DNA of 64,000 nt, from contig NZ_AUAP01000013.1 in the NCBI RefSeq assembly GCF_000428785.1, forward strand, positions 1 to 64,000, read 5' to 3'. Below are positions 41,591 to 50,971 of the stretch, piece after piece (position 1 is the stretch's first letter; each line of letters starts with the position of its first letter). The DNA is from Conchiformibius kuhniae DSM 17694 (lineage in GTDB: Bacteria; Pseudomonadota; Gammaproteobacteria; Burkholderiales; Neisseriaceae). A program made the translations under genes and the position numbers. Under the pieces are notes generated by a model. That model was not told where the DNA came from. It ran no database searches and was given only the letters and a program-made list of their open reading frames with translations.

Positions 41591-41915
41591 CGGTTGTTTC
41601 CTTTATTTGTCTCTTTCTTTAAAGACCGGCAAGCCTGTTTTGCCTTTGTCGGGCAAATGCGGAGCCGGTCGGGACGGGCAGGACGGCGGCAAAAAACCGT
41701 TCTGCAAATTGGCACACCGTTTGGCAAACGGGTGTGGCGGGATTGGCAGAACCCTCCTTTTTGGTGCGGTGGAGAAGGTTAAGGATTATACGTTGTTTTG
41801 CCAAAAACGCGGCAAACGGGTGCTTGATGCGCCTTGCGGCGGGGCATGTTTGCCACAGACGTACGCACCGATTGGCGGTATAATCGGCAAATACAAATGA
41901 TTTCGGGGAACAATC
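41591..41915. other. Gene-free interval between the amidase and cdsA
   Basis: The 325 bp hold no convincing ORF. A TATAAT at 41879-41884 (plus strand) lies 32 bp before the cdsA start and is a plausible -10, but no -35 is found at the right spacing. uppS, the common upstream neighbour of cdsA, is absent. Confidence 0.5.
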
Positions 41916-42716
41916 ATGCTCAAACAACGGATTTTGACCGCGCTGGTGCTGCTGCCTTTGATGCTGGCGATGCTGTTTGGTGCGGGTGAGGGCTTGTGGG
42001 CGGCGTTTGCCGCGCTGATGGTGTTGGCGGCGTTGTGGGAGTTTTCGCGCATATGCGGCTTCAACGGCAAGCAGCAAACCGTTTATACCGCATCGGCAGG
42101 CGTTTTTTTATTGCTGGCGTATTGCGGCAATTGGCAGTTGCCCGCTTTGGCATGGGCGGGCGTTTTGCTGTTTTGGCTGGTGTGCGTGCCGTTTTGGCTG
42201 TACCGCAAATGGGCATGGCGCGGCGTGCGTGTGCGTACCGCATCGGCGGGGCTGCTGATGCTGCTGCCTTTATGGTTCGCCCTGCGCCAGCTCCGCCAAG
42301 ACGAAGGCGCGTGGCTGCTGCTGGCGGTGATGGGCGTGGTGTGGGTTGCCGACGTGGCGGCGTATTTTGCCGGCAAACGCTGGGGACGGCGCAAACTCGC
42401 CCCTGCCGTCAGTCCGGGCAAAACATGGGAAGGTGCGGCGGGCGGCTTGGCGGCGGTGGCGGCATATGCCCTGTTGGTGCGCGGCGCATGGCAGGAAACC
42501 GGCATGGCGGGTATTTGGCTCATGCCGTTGCTGCTTGCCGCCCTGAGCATTGTCGGCGACCTGTTTGAAAGCTGGCTCAAGCGCACCGCAAACATGAAAG
42601 ACAGCAGCAATCTGCTGCCCGGACACGGCGGCGTACTCGACCGCATCGACGGTTTGACCGCAGTGGTCTGCGTGTACGCCGCATTACGCGCCCTGCTCCA
42701 ACCGGCAGGCATGTAA
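41916..42716 (+). CDS. cdsA: Phosphatidate cytidylyltransferase
   Basis: The product is 266 aa, a polytopic inner-membrane enzyme that makes CDP-diacylglycerol, precursor of all phospholipids. Starts MLKQRILTALVLLPLMLAML. The C-terminal CDS signature SIVGDLFESWLKRTANMKDSSNLLPGHGGVLDRIDGL is intact (blocks around residues 214-250), and FAGKRWGRRKLAPAVSPGKTWEGAAGG precedes it. GGGGAACAATC lies before the ATG. hsdM begins only 34 bp downstream, so the restriction island may be read from the cdsA promoter. Confidence 0.95.
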   Translation: MLKQRILTALVLLPLMLAMLFGAGEGLWAAFAALMVLAALWEFSRICGFNGKQQTVYTASAGVFLLLAYCGNWQLPALAWAGVLLFWLVCVPFWLYRKWAWRGVRVRTASAGLLMLLPLWFALRQLRQDEGAWLLLAVMGVVWVADVAAYFAGKRWGRRKLAPAVSPGKTWEGAAGGLAAVAAYALLVRGAWQETGMAGIWLMPLLLAALSIVGDLFESWLKRTANMKDSSNLLPGHGGVLDRIDGLTAVVCVYAALRALLQPAGM

Positions 42717-42750
42717 CCCGCATATTTTTTACCATTGGGAGTACAACACC

Positions 42751-44298
42751 ATGACACAAACACAACAACGCGCCGAATTGCACCGCCGCATTTGGCAAAT
42801 CGCCAACGACGTACGCGGCAGCGTAGACGGCTGGGATTTCAAACAATATGTTTTAGGCACCCTGTTTTACCGCTTTATCAGCGAAAACTTCGCCCGCTTT
42901 GTCGAAGCCGAAGACGACAACTTTACTTACGCCCAAATCGCAGACGAAACCATCAGCGCAGAAATCAAAGACGACTTAACCAAAACCAAAGGCTACTTTA
43001 TCTACCCCAGCCAACTGTTTGAAAACATCTTAAAAACCGCCCACCAAAACGACAACCTGAATACCGATTTAAAACAGATTTTCGACAGCATCGAACAATC
43101 CGCACAAGGCTACCCCTCCGAACACGACATCAAAGGACTGTTTGCCGACTTCGACACCACCTCCAGCCGCTTGGGCAACACCGTAGCCGACAAAAACAAA
43201 CGCCTTGCCGCCGTACTCAAAGGCGTGGCAGAACTCGACTTCGGCGGCTTTGGCGACAACCAAATCGACCTATTCGGCGATGCCTACGAATTTCTCATTT
43301 CCAACTACGCCGCCAACGCAGGCAAATCCGGCGGCGAATTTTTCACCCCGCAAACCGTTTCCAAACTCATTGCCAAACTCGCCCTGCACGGACAAAACAG
43401 CGTCAATAAAATCTACGACCCCGCTTGCGGCTCGGGCAGCCTGCTGCTGCAAGCCAAAAAACAATTTGACGAACACATCATCGAAGAAGGCTTTTTCGGG
43501 CAGGAAATCAACCACACCACCTACAATCTCGCCCGCATGAACATGTTCTTGCACAACATCAACTACGACAAATTCCACATCGAATTGGGCGACACCCTGA
43601 TTAACCCCAAACTCAAAGACGAAAAACCCTTTGATGCCATCGTTTCCAATCCCCCTTACTCCGTCAAATGGACAGGCGCGGACGACCCCACATTGATTAA
43701 CGATGAACGCTTTGCCCCCGCAGGCGTACTCGCGCCCAAATCCAAAGCCGATTTTGCCTTTATCCTGCACGCATTAAGCTACCTTTCGTCCAAAGGGCGT
43801 GCCGCGATTGTTACCTTTCCGGGCATTTTCTATCGCGGTGGCGCGGAACGAAAAATCCGCCAATACCTGATTGACCACAACCATATCGAAACCGTCATCG
43901 CCCTTGCCCCCAATCTGTTTTACGGCACATCGATTGCCGTAAACATCTTGGTATTGGCAAAAAACAAAACCGACACCAAAGTCCAATTTATCGACGCGGG
44001 CAAATTGTTCAAAAAAGAAACCAACAACAACGTACTTACCGAAGAACACATCGACAGCATCGTGCAACTGTTTGCCGACAAAACCGATGTTGCCCATACC
44101 GCCAAAATGGTGGAACAGGCACAAATCAAAGCCAACGACTATAATTTATCGGTCAGCAGCTATGTGGAAGCCGAAGACACCCGCGAAATCATCGACATCG
44201 CCGCACTCAACAGAGAGATTGCTGAAACCGTTGCCAAAATTGACGGCTTGCGGGCACAGATTGATGGGATTGTGGCAGAAATTGGGGGAACAAAATGA
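42751..44298 (+). CDS. hsdM: Type I restriction-modification system, methylase subunit
   Basis: The product is 515 aa, an adenine-N6 methyltransferase subunit. The N-terminal helical domain includes LGTLFYRFISENFA, characteristic of type IC enzymes; motif I is DPACGSGS (223-230) and the catalytic motif IV is NPPYS (300-304). The C-terminal tail is a coiled coil (REIAETVAKIDGLRAQIDGI) that contacts HsdS. GGGAG precedes the ATG. It overlaps hsdS by 4 bases. GC content is close to the chromosome, in contrast to hsdS. Confidence 0.95.
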   Translation: MTQTQQRAELHRRIWQIANDVRGSVDGWDFKQYVLGTLFYRFISENFARFVEAEDDNFTYAQIADETISAEIKDDLTKTKGYFIYPSQLFENILKTAHQNDNLNTDLKQIFDSIEQSAQGYPSEHDIKGLFADFDTTSSRLGNTVADKNKRLAAVLKGVAELDFGGFGDNQIDLFGDAYEFLISNYAANAGKSGGEFFTPQTVSKLIAKLALHGQNSVNKIYDPACGSGSLLLQAKKQFDEHIIEEGFFGQEINHTTYNLARMNMFLHNINYDKFHIELGDTLINPKLKDEKPFDAIVSNPPYSVKWTGADDPTLINDERFAPAGVLAPKSKADFAFILHALSYLSSKGRAAIVTFPGIFYRGGAERKIRQYLIDHNHIETVIALAPNLFYGTSIAVNILVLAKNKTDTKVQFIDAGKLFKKETNNNVLTEEHIDSIVQLFADKTDVAHTAKMVEQAQIKANDYNLSVSSYVEAEDTREIIDIAALNREIAETVAKIDGLRAQIDGIVAEIGGTK

Positions 44299-45413
44299 AT
44301 ATTTTACAGATGATTGAAACGGCGGAAGTAGAATGGAAGGCGTTGGGAGAGGTTGTTCAATTACAAAGAGGGAAAATAATCACGGCTAAAAGTGCCAGTG
44401 TTGGTAATATTCCTGTGATTAGTGGCGGACAAAAGCCAGCGTATTTTACAGGTGAATACAATAGAGACGGCGAAACCATTACTATTGCAGGTAGTGGAGC
44501 ATATGCAGGTTTTGTCATGTATTGGAATGAGCCGATTTTTGTTGGCGATGCTTTTTCGGTAAAACCAAACGAGAATTTATTATTAACAAAATATGTTTAT
44601 TATTTTCTATTAAGTAATCAAACAAAAATTTTCGGCATGAAAAAAGGTTCAGGTGTGCCGCACGTTTATCCCAAAGACGTGGCTAATTTAATTATTCCTA
44701 TCCCATCATTATCTTTACAAAAAGAAATTGTAAAAATACTTGACAAAATGACCGAGCTGGAAGCTACGCTGGAAGCAGAATTAGCCCTGCGTGCCAAACA
44801 ATATCAATATTACCGCGATTTATTATTAGACTGTGAAAACCCGCAAAATCCCTTTTCAGGTAGCCTGAAAGTAGAATGGAAGACATTAGATAAAATTGCA
44901 AAAAATTTTAATTCAATGCGTAAACCGATTAGAAGTGGATTGCGGGAAAAAGGCAATATACCTTATTATGGTGCTTCTGGTGTTGTTGATTATATAAAAG
45001 ATTATATTTTTGATGGAGATTTCTTACTGATTTCGGAAGATGGGGCGAATTTATTAGCTAGGAATACACCAATCGCTTTTAGTATTAGTGGCAAAAGTTG
45101 GGTAAATAATCATGCTCACGTATTGCAATTTAATTCTTATGCAGAACGTAGATTTATTGAATCTTATTTAAATAACATTGACTTAACTCCTTATATTTCT
45201 GGTGCTGCACAGCCAAAACTAAATAAACAAAATCTCAATAGTATAAAAATCCCCGTCCCACCACCAGAAATCCAAGCCAAAATTGTGGAAATTCTGGATA
45301 AATTTGACACTTTAACCCATTCCCTTACCGAAGGTTTGCCGCGTGAAATCGCCTTGCGCCGCAAGCAATACGAATATTATCGGGCACAATTATTGAATTT
45401 TCAGGTAACCTGA
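44295..45413 (+). CDS. hsdS: Type I restriction-modification system, specificity subunit
   Basis: The product is 372 aa with two target-recognition domains. TRD1 spans about 10-150, followed by a conserved helix LQKEIVKILDKMTELEATLEAELALRAKQYQYYRDLLL; TRD2 spans about 195-325, followed by IQAKIVEILDKFDTLTHSLTEGLPREIALRRKQYEYYRAQLLNF (each read as blocks). Each TRD opens with the same motif, VEWKALGE and VEWKTLDK. The gene is markedly AT-rich. A TTCAGG-TA-NCCTGAA palindrome lies at the junction of the halves and again across the stop codon. With HsdM it sets the recognition site, which cannot be predicted by eye. Confidence 0.93.
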   Translation: MNILQMIETAEVEWKALGEVVQLQRGKIITAKSASVGNIPVISGGQKPAYFTGEYNRDGETITIAGSGAYAGFVMYWNEPIFVGDAFSVKPNENLLLTKYVYYFLLSNQTKIFGMKKGSGVPHVYPKDVANLIIPIPSLSLQKEIVKILDKMTELEATLEAELALRAKQYQYYRDLLLDCENPQNPFSGSLKVEWKTLDKIAKNFNSMRKPIRSGLREKGNIPYYGASGVVDYIKDYIFDGDFLLISEDGANLLARNTPIAFSISGKSWVNNHAHVLQFNSYAERRFIESYLNNIDLTPYISGAAQPKLNKQNLNSIKIPVPPPEIQAKIVEILDKFDTLTHSLTEGLPREIALRRKQYEYYRAQLLNFQVT

Positions 45414-45579
45414 AAAAGCGGGTCAATCAAAAAAGTTTGGTGAGCAATAAAACTTGTTGTTGCTCACCCATGATTGTCAAAGTGGTTTGTTCATCACAAT
45501 TTATTATTTATGATTGACAAGCTTGCTTGTGCATCGGCAATGAGCGACAATGCTGCTTCTTCATCAAAAAATGGGAAAA
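45414..45579 (+). other. Non-coding gap inside the restriction island
   Basis: It holds an inverted repeat GGTGAGCAA (45439-45447) / TTGCTCACC (45460-45468) without a T-run, and a direct repeat TGATTGTCAA / TGATTGACAA (45471, 45511). TTGACA at 45514-45519 lacks a convincing -10. A promoter for the fic-rhuM-hsdR genes is likely to lie here but is not clear. Confidence 0.45.
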
Positions 45580-46716
45580 ATGAGTAACAACATGACGGCA
45601 TCCTTTCAACTCAATGACGCCGTAGCGTATCATGACGGTCAGTTTCCACCCGAAAATCTTGATTTGGCAAAAATCATGCCTGCTTTGCTTGCTGCGGCTT
45701 CTGCCATCGCCCGCTATGATCAAATGCTGAAAAATATGCACAATAATGAGATTTTGCTTGCGCCGTTGCGCAATCAGGAAGCGGTGATTTCTTCGCGTAT
45801 GGAAGGCACCATCAGCACGATGGATGAGATTATGCAGTATGAAGCGGACTATGCCGCTGATGAATATGCTGAACATGTGCGCACGGATATTATCGAAACT
45901 TTGCTTTATCAGCGCACCTTGAAAAATGTGCAACAGGCAATGAAGGGAGGGTATCCATTAAGCGCTTCTTTGCTCAAAACTATGCATCAACAACTGCTTT
46001 CCTACGGGCGCGGCGCAACGAAGTCGCCGGGGCAGTTTAAAACCGAGCAGAATTATTTGGCCGATACGTTCAGCCGCAAAATTTTGTTTGTGCCGATTGC
46101 ACCCGAAAAATTAGCCGATGGCTTGCAGCGTTTGTTTGATTACATCAATCTGCATAGCGACCCGATTTTATTGAAAACGGCCGTCAGCCATTTGGAGTTT
46201 GAAGCCCTGCATCCCTTTCAAGATGGCAACGGAAGGATTGGCAGAATGTTGATTACTTTGATGTTGTGGCAGAGCCAAACCATTTCCGAACCGCATTTTT
46301 ATATTAGCGGATATTTTGAAGAACACAAAAACCGTTATGTGGATTTGATGCGGCAAGTCTCGCAAACAGGAGATTGGAACGAATGGATTATTTTCTTTTT
46401 AAATGCGGTAGAAAGCCAATCGATACGCAATTTGCAAATTTCGGAAAATATCCGCAACCTTTACGAAGAGATGAAACAACGGTTTAGCCAAGTATTATCC
46501 AGCAAACATGCGCTGACGGTTTTGGATTTTGTGTTTACCTATCCTGTATTCCGCAACAGCAGTTTGGCTGAGAAAACCGCTTTATCTCCCGCCACTGCCA
46601 ACCGCTTTACCAAAGCGCTGCATGAACAAGGGCTTTTAACAGTTATCGAAGAAGGCAGCGGTCGAAAATCAACGCGGTATTCTTTTGAACACCTGATGAA
46701 TTTGGTGCGGGTATAA
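45580..46716 (+). CDS. Fic-domain AMP-transferase (class II) with C-terminal winged helix
   Basis: The product is 378 aa from the ATG at 45580 (GGGA three bases upstream; ATGs at 45571 and 45592 are alternatives). An N-terminal Fic_N/DUF4172-like region carries the inhibitory motif SSRMEG (residues 71-76, pattern SxxxEG), which places it in class II, autoinhibited from within. The catalytic motif HPFQDGNGRIGR (211-222) is fully canonical. A C-terminal winged-helix domain (about 305-375, SLAEKTALSPATANRFTKAL) follows. Such enzymes AMPylate host or self proteins. It lies between hsdS and rhuM and is probably co-transcribed with rhuM and hsdR. Confidence 0.9.
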   Translation: MSNNMTASFQLNDAVAYHDGQFPPENLDLAKIMPALLAAASAIARYDQMLKNMHNNEILLAPLRNQEAVISSRMEGTISTMDEIMQYEADYAADEYAEHVRTDIIETLLYQRTLKNVQQAMKGGYPLSASLLKTMHQQLLSYGRGATKSPGQFKTEQNYLADTFSRKILFVPIAPEKLADGLQRLFDYINLHSDPILLKTAVSHLEFEALHPFQDGNGRIGRMLITLMLWQSQTISEPHFYISGYFEEHKNRYVDLMRQVSQTGDWNEWIIFFLNAVESQSIRNLQISENIRNLYEEMKQRFSQVLSSKHALTVLDFVFTYPVFRNSSLAEKTALSPATANRFTKALHEQGLLTVIEEGSGRKSTRYSFEHLMNLVRV

Positions 46717-46721
46717 GCGCC

Positions 46722-47756
46722 ATGAACGATTTGATTATCTACAACAGCGAAGATGGCAAGGTTCAGGTAGCGTTATTGCTTGCCGATGGCGAAGCGTGGC
46801 TGACGCAGAGCCAGCTTGCCGAACTTTTTGACACCTCGGTTCAAAATATTGCCCTACATATCAAAAATATATTACAAGATAATGAATTGGATGAAAATTC
46901 AGTTATCAAGGATTACTTGATAACTGCCCAAGACGGCAAAAATTACCAAGTCAAACATTATGCGTTGGCAATGATTCTTGCCATCGGCTTCCGTGTTCGC
47001 AGTCCGCGCGGGGTGCAGTTTCGCAAATGGGCGAACGGTACGCTGCAAAGCTATCTGGAAAAAGGCTTTTTAATTGACAGCGAACGCCTGAAAAATCCAC
47101 AAGGTCGCTTGGATTATTTTGATGAGTTGCTGGAACAAATCCGAGAAATCCGAGCTAGTGAAATGCGCTTTTATCAGAAAGTGCGGGAGCTGTTCAGCCT
47201 ATCCAGCGATTACGACAAAAGCGATAAGGCGACTCAAATGTTTTTTGCCGAAACGCAAAACAAGCTGATTTATGCCGTTACCCGAAAAACGGCGGCGGAA
47301 CTGGTTATCAGCCGCGCCGATGCCGCTTTGCCGAATATGGGTTTGACCGCGTGGAAAGGAAAAGTCGTCCGTAAGGGAGATGTGATTGTAGCCAAAAATT
47401 ATCTCAATAGTGATGAATTGGATTCTTTAAACCGTTTGGTCATGATTTTTTTGGAAAGCGCGGAACTACGAGTCAAAAAACAGCAAGATTTAACGCTGAA
47501 TTTCTGGCGGAACAATGTAGATGGTTTGTTGGAGTTTAACGGTTTTCCCGTTCTTGACGGAGCAGGCAGCCGTTCGCACAAACAAATGGAATTACTTGCT
47601 TATCAAGAATACGATAAATTTGATGATGCACGAAAACAGTTAAGAAAAATGCTTGCCGATGATGAGGACTTAAAAGAATTGACAGCATGGGAAGCACAGA
47701 TAAAACAAGACCTGACGAGCAAAAAACATTGCATCCGACCTAAGGAGAAAAAATGA
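46722..47756 (+). CDS. RhuM-family protein
   Basis: The product is 344 aa. The N-terminal region EAWLTQSQLAELFDTSVQNIALHIKNIL resembles a DNA-binding helix-turn-helix, followed by YALAMILAIGFRVRSPRGVQFRKWANGTL and YLEKGFLIDSERLKNP, the Virulence_RhuM pattern (read as blocks). RhuM-type proteins are often embedded in type I restriction loci, and their role is not settled. It starts 5 bp after the fic stop and overlaps hsdR by 4 bases, so translation is coupled. Confidence 0.88.
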   Translation: MNDLIIYNSEDGKVQVALLLADGEAWLTQSQLAELFDTSVQNIALHIKNILQDNELDENSVIKDYLITAQDGKNYQVKHYALAMILAIGFRVRSPRGVQFRKWANGTLQSYLEKGFLIDSERLKNPQGRLDYFDELLEQIREIRASEMRFYQKVRELFSLSSDYDKSDKATQMFFAETQNKLIYAVTRKTAAELVISRADAALPNMGLTAWKGKVVRKGDVIVAKNYLNSDELDSLNRLVMIFLESAELRVKKQQDLTLNFWRNNVDGLLEFNGFPVLDGAGSRSHKQMELLAYQEYDKFDDARKQLRKMLADDEDLKELTAWEAQIKQDLTSKKHCIRPKEKK

Positions 47757-50700
47757 CCGAAACCACAGCCCTTGCCGAAACCAACCACTTTATTGTTCTG
47801 GACGAATACACGCCGATTGAACAACCTGCACATTATCAAAGCGAAGCCGATTTAGAACGGGAATTTATCGCCGATTTGGTGCAGCAGGGCTACGAATACC
47901 GTCAGGATTTGAATACCCCCGCCAAGCTGTTGGCAAATGTGCGCGACAAACTGCAAAGTTTGAACGGTGTGGTGTTTTCCGATACGGAATGGGCGCGTTT
48001 TGTGGCGGAGTATTTGGACAAGCAGTCTGAAGCCCAAATCGGGAAAACCCGCAAAATCCATGACGATTATGTTTATGATTTTGCCTTTGATAACGGTGTT
48101 GTCAAAAATATTTACCTGCTCGACAAACACGATATCGGGCGCAATCATGTGCAGCTTATCAATCAGTTTGCACAAACAGGCAAGCACGCCAACCGTTATG
48201 ATGTAACGGTGTTGGTAAACGGTTTGCCTTTGGTGCATATTGAGTTGAAAAAACGCGGTATTGCCATTCGGGAAGCGTTTAATCAGGTGCATCGTTATGG
48301 CAGGGAAAGTTTTAATGCGGAACATTCTCTGTTTCAATACGTGCAGATTTTTGTGATTTCCAACGGTACGGACACCCGTTATTTTGCCAATACCACCAAG
48401 CGCGATAAAAACAGTTTTGATTTTACGATGAATTGGGCAAAATCAGACAACAGCCCGATTAAAGATTTGAAAGATTTTACGGCAACGTTTTTTCAGAAAA
48501 ATACGCTGTTGAGTGTTTTGTTGAAATATTCGGTGTTTGATGTCAATGACAATCTGCTCATCATGCGCCCGTATCAAATTGCGGCGGCGGAGCGGATTTT
48601 GTGGCGCATCAATATTGCCGAGCAGTCCAAAAGATGGGGCAGTGGCGATGCGGGCGGGTTTGTGTGGCACACCACAGGCTCGGGCAAAACCCTGACCAGT
48701 TTTAAGGCAGCACGTTTGGCAACGCAGCTTTCTTTTGTGGATAAAGTCTTTTTTGTGGTGGACAGAAAAGATTTGGATTATCAGACCATGAAAGAATATC
48801 AGCGTTTTTCGCCCGACAGCGTAAACGGCTCGCACAGTACGGCGGGTTTGAAACGCAATTTGGATAAAGACGACAATAAAATCATTGTTACCACCATTCA
48901 AAAACTCAACAATCTGATGAAAGGCGAAGTGTCTTTGCCCGTGTATCAGCAAAATGTGGTGTTTATTTTTGACGAATGCCACCGCAGCCAGTTTGGTGAG
49001 GCGCAAAAAAATTTAAAAAGAAAATTCAAACGGTTTTGCCAATTCGGATTTACCGGCACGCCGATTTTTCCGGAAAATGCGCTGGGTGCGGAAACCACGG
49101 CGGGCGTGTTTGGCAGCGAGTTGCACGCTTATGTGATTACCGATGCGATTCGCGATGAAAAAGTGTTGAAATTCAAGGTGGATTATAATGACGTGCGCCC
49201 AAAGTTCAAGGAAATGGAGTGCGAACGGGACGATGGCAAGTTGTCTGCATTGGAAAGCAGGCTGGCTTTGCTGCACCCCGAACGGATTCGGGAAATTACG
49301 CAATATGTTTTGAAACATTTCCATCAAAAAACGCACAGGCTTTATGGTAATCGGGGTTTTAATGCTTTGTTTGCCGTCAGCAGTGTGGAAGCGGCGAAAC
49401 TGTATTACGAATGCTTCAGGCAGCTTCAATCCGGCTGCGACAAGCCTTTGAGAGTGGCAACGATTTTTTCTTATGCTGCCAATGAGGCACATGATGCGGC
49501 GGGCGATATTGCAGACGAGGGCTTTGAGCCGTCTGCGCTTGATTGTACCGCCAAAGATTTTTTGCAAACGGCGATTGATGACTACAACGCTTATTTCGGT
49601 ACCAACTACCGTGTGGATGGCGAGCAATTTCAAAACTATTATCGGGATTTGGCAAAGCGGGTGCGCGAACAGGAAGTGGATTTGTTGATTGTGGTGGGCA
49701 TGTTTCTGACCGGTTTTGACGCACCCAAGCTCAATACGTTGTTTGTAGATAAGAATTTACGTTATCACGGTTTGATACAGGCATATTCGCGAACCAACCG
49801 TATTTTTGACGCCACCAAAACGTTCGGCAACATCGTTACGTTCCGCGATTTGGAGCAGGCAACGATTGATGCGATTCGTTTGTTCGGCAATGCCAAAACC
49901 AAAAATGTCATACTGGAAAAAAGTTATGGCGAATATATGCAAGGCCATACCGATGTATTGACGGGTGAGGTCAAACGGGGTTATCGGGAAGTGGCTGCCG
50001 AGTTGTTGGCACGGTTTCCCAAGCCCGACCACATTGAAACCGAGCAGGACAAACGGGATTTCACCAAGTTGTTTGGCGAATATTTGCGTTTGGAGAATGT
50101 GTTGCGCAACTATGATGAGTTTGCCGCACTTCAGGTCCTGCAGGTATTGGACACGGACGATGCCGGTGCGGTAGCCGCATTTAAAGCCGCGCATTATCTT
50201 GATGATGAATGTTTTGATGAGATGCGCCGTGTGGCGATGCCGTCCGAACGGGCATTACAGGATTACCGTTCCGCTTATCATGATATTCGGGAGTGGTTGC
50301 GCCGCCAACAGCACGGCAGGGACAATCCTGAAACCCTCTTGGATTGGGACGATATTGTTTTTGAAGTGGATTTGCTAAAATCACAAGAAATCAATCTGGA
50401 TTATATCTTGGCACTGATTTTTGAGAAAAACCGGCAGACAAAAGACAAAAATGCCTTGATTGAAGACATTCGCCGGACGATTCGCGCCAGCATCGGCAAC
50501 CGTGCGAAGGAAAGTTTGGTGGTGGATTTTATCCGCACTACCGATTTGGATACTTTGGACAGTACGGCGAATGTGATTGAAGCCTTTTTTATGTTTGCCC
50601 AAAAGGTGCAACGGTATGAAGCAGCGGCTTTAATTGCAGATGCGCAATTGAACGAAGCGGCTGCCAAACGTTATTTGACGGCATCGCTCAAACGCGAATA

Positions 50701-50845
50701 TGCCAGCGAAAACGGCACGGAGCTGACCGAATTGCTGCCGAAAATTAATAAGCTCAATCCCCAATATCTGACTTTGAAACAGAGTGTGTTCCAAAAAATC
50801 AGTGCTTTTGTGGAGAAGTTTAAGGGTGTGGGCGGTACGATTTAA
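47753..50845 (+). CDS. hsdR: Type I restriction-modification system, endonuclease/translocase subunit
   Basis: The product is 1030 aa, full length for the type IC branch. The PD-(D/E)xK nuclease has Asp150 and Glu164/Lys166 (RYDVTVLVNG, VHIELKKRG). The SF2 motor has Walker A TTGSGKT (307-313), DECH (407-410) and FGFTGTPIF; motif VI lies around QAYSRTNRIFD. The C-terminal HsdM-binding domain is helical. No frameshift or missing motif, so the system looks complete and potentially active. An uptake core lies inside (49415-49424). Confidence 0.95.
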   Translation: MTETTALAETNHFIVLDEYTPIEQPAHYQSEADLEREFIADLVQQGYEYRQDLNTPAKLLANVRDKLQSLNGVVFSDTEWARFVAEYLDKQSEAQIGKTRKIHDDYVYDFAFDNGVVKNIYLLDKHDIGRNHVQLINQFAQTGKHANRYDVTVLVNGLPLVHIELKKRGIAIREAFNQVHRYGRESFNAEHSLFQYVQIFVISNGTDTRYFANTTKRDKNSFDFTMNWAKSDNSPIKDLKDFTATFFQKNTLLSVLLKYSVFDVNDNLLIMRPYQIAAAERILWRINIAEQSKRWGSGDAGGFVWHTTGSGKTLTSFKAARLATQLSFVDKVFFVVDRKDLDYQTMKEYQRFSPDSVNGSHSTAGLKRNLDKDDNKIIVTTIQKLNNLMKGEVSLPVYQQNVVFIFDECHRSQFGEAQKNLKRKFKRFCQFGFTGTPIFPENALGAETTAGVFGSELHAYVITDAIRDEKVLKFKVDYNDVRPKFKEMECERDDGKLSALESRLALLHPERIREITQYVLKHFHQKTHRLYGNRGFNALFAVSSVEAAKLYYECFRQLQSGCDKPLRVATIFSYAANEAHDAAGDIADEGFEPSALDCTAKDFLQTAIDDYNAYFGTNYRVDGEQFQNYYRDLAKRVREQEVDLLIVVGMFLTGFDAPKLNTLFVDKNLRYHGLIQAYSRTNRIFDATKTFGNIVTFRDLEQATIDAIRLFGNAKTKNVILEKSYGEYMQGHTDVLTGEVKRGYREVAAELLARFPKPDHIETEQDKRDFTKLFGEYLRLENVLRNYDEFAALQVLQVLDTDDAGAVAAFKAAHYLDDECFDEMRRVAMPSERALQDYRSAYHDIREWLRRQQHGRDNPETLLDWDDIVFEVDLLKSQEINLDYILALIFEKNRQTKDKNALIEDIRRTIRASIGNRAKESLVVDFIRTTDLDTLDSTANVIEAFFMFAQKVQRYEAAALIADAQLNEAAAKRYLTASLKREYASENGTELTELLPKINKLNPQYLTLKQSVFQKISAFVEKFKGVGGTI

Positions 50846-50854
50846 ATTGTGTTT

Positions 50855-50965
50855 AGGGTATGTCATCATTTAAATTTTCCTACTGAAAATCATTGTGATG
50901 CAAAATACTGTCGTTCCCGTGAATGCGGGAATCTGCTGCCCGGTGTTGGGTAGCTGTCCTGGATT
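50855..50965 (-). repeat. MITE-like element, partial copy 12
   Basis: GGGTATGTCATCATTTAAATTTTCC, TACTGAAAATCATTGTGATG, a degenerate CTGTCGTTCCCGTGAATGCGGGAATC arm and the CCCGGTGTTGGGTAGC centre, then it stops. The right half is missing, replaced by the 59-aa gene that begins at 50972. Confidence 0.75.
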
Positions 50966-50971
50966 TAAGCC

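Noticed and set aside
42751..50845. Prophage or integrative element around the restriction island
   Set aside because: No integrase, attachment-site duplication or phage genes flank it; it sits 34 bp after cdsA and next to a broken MITE.
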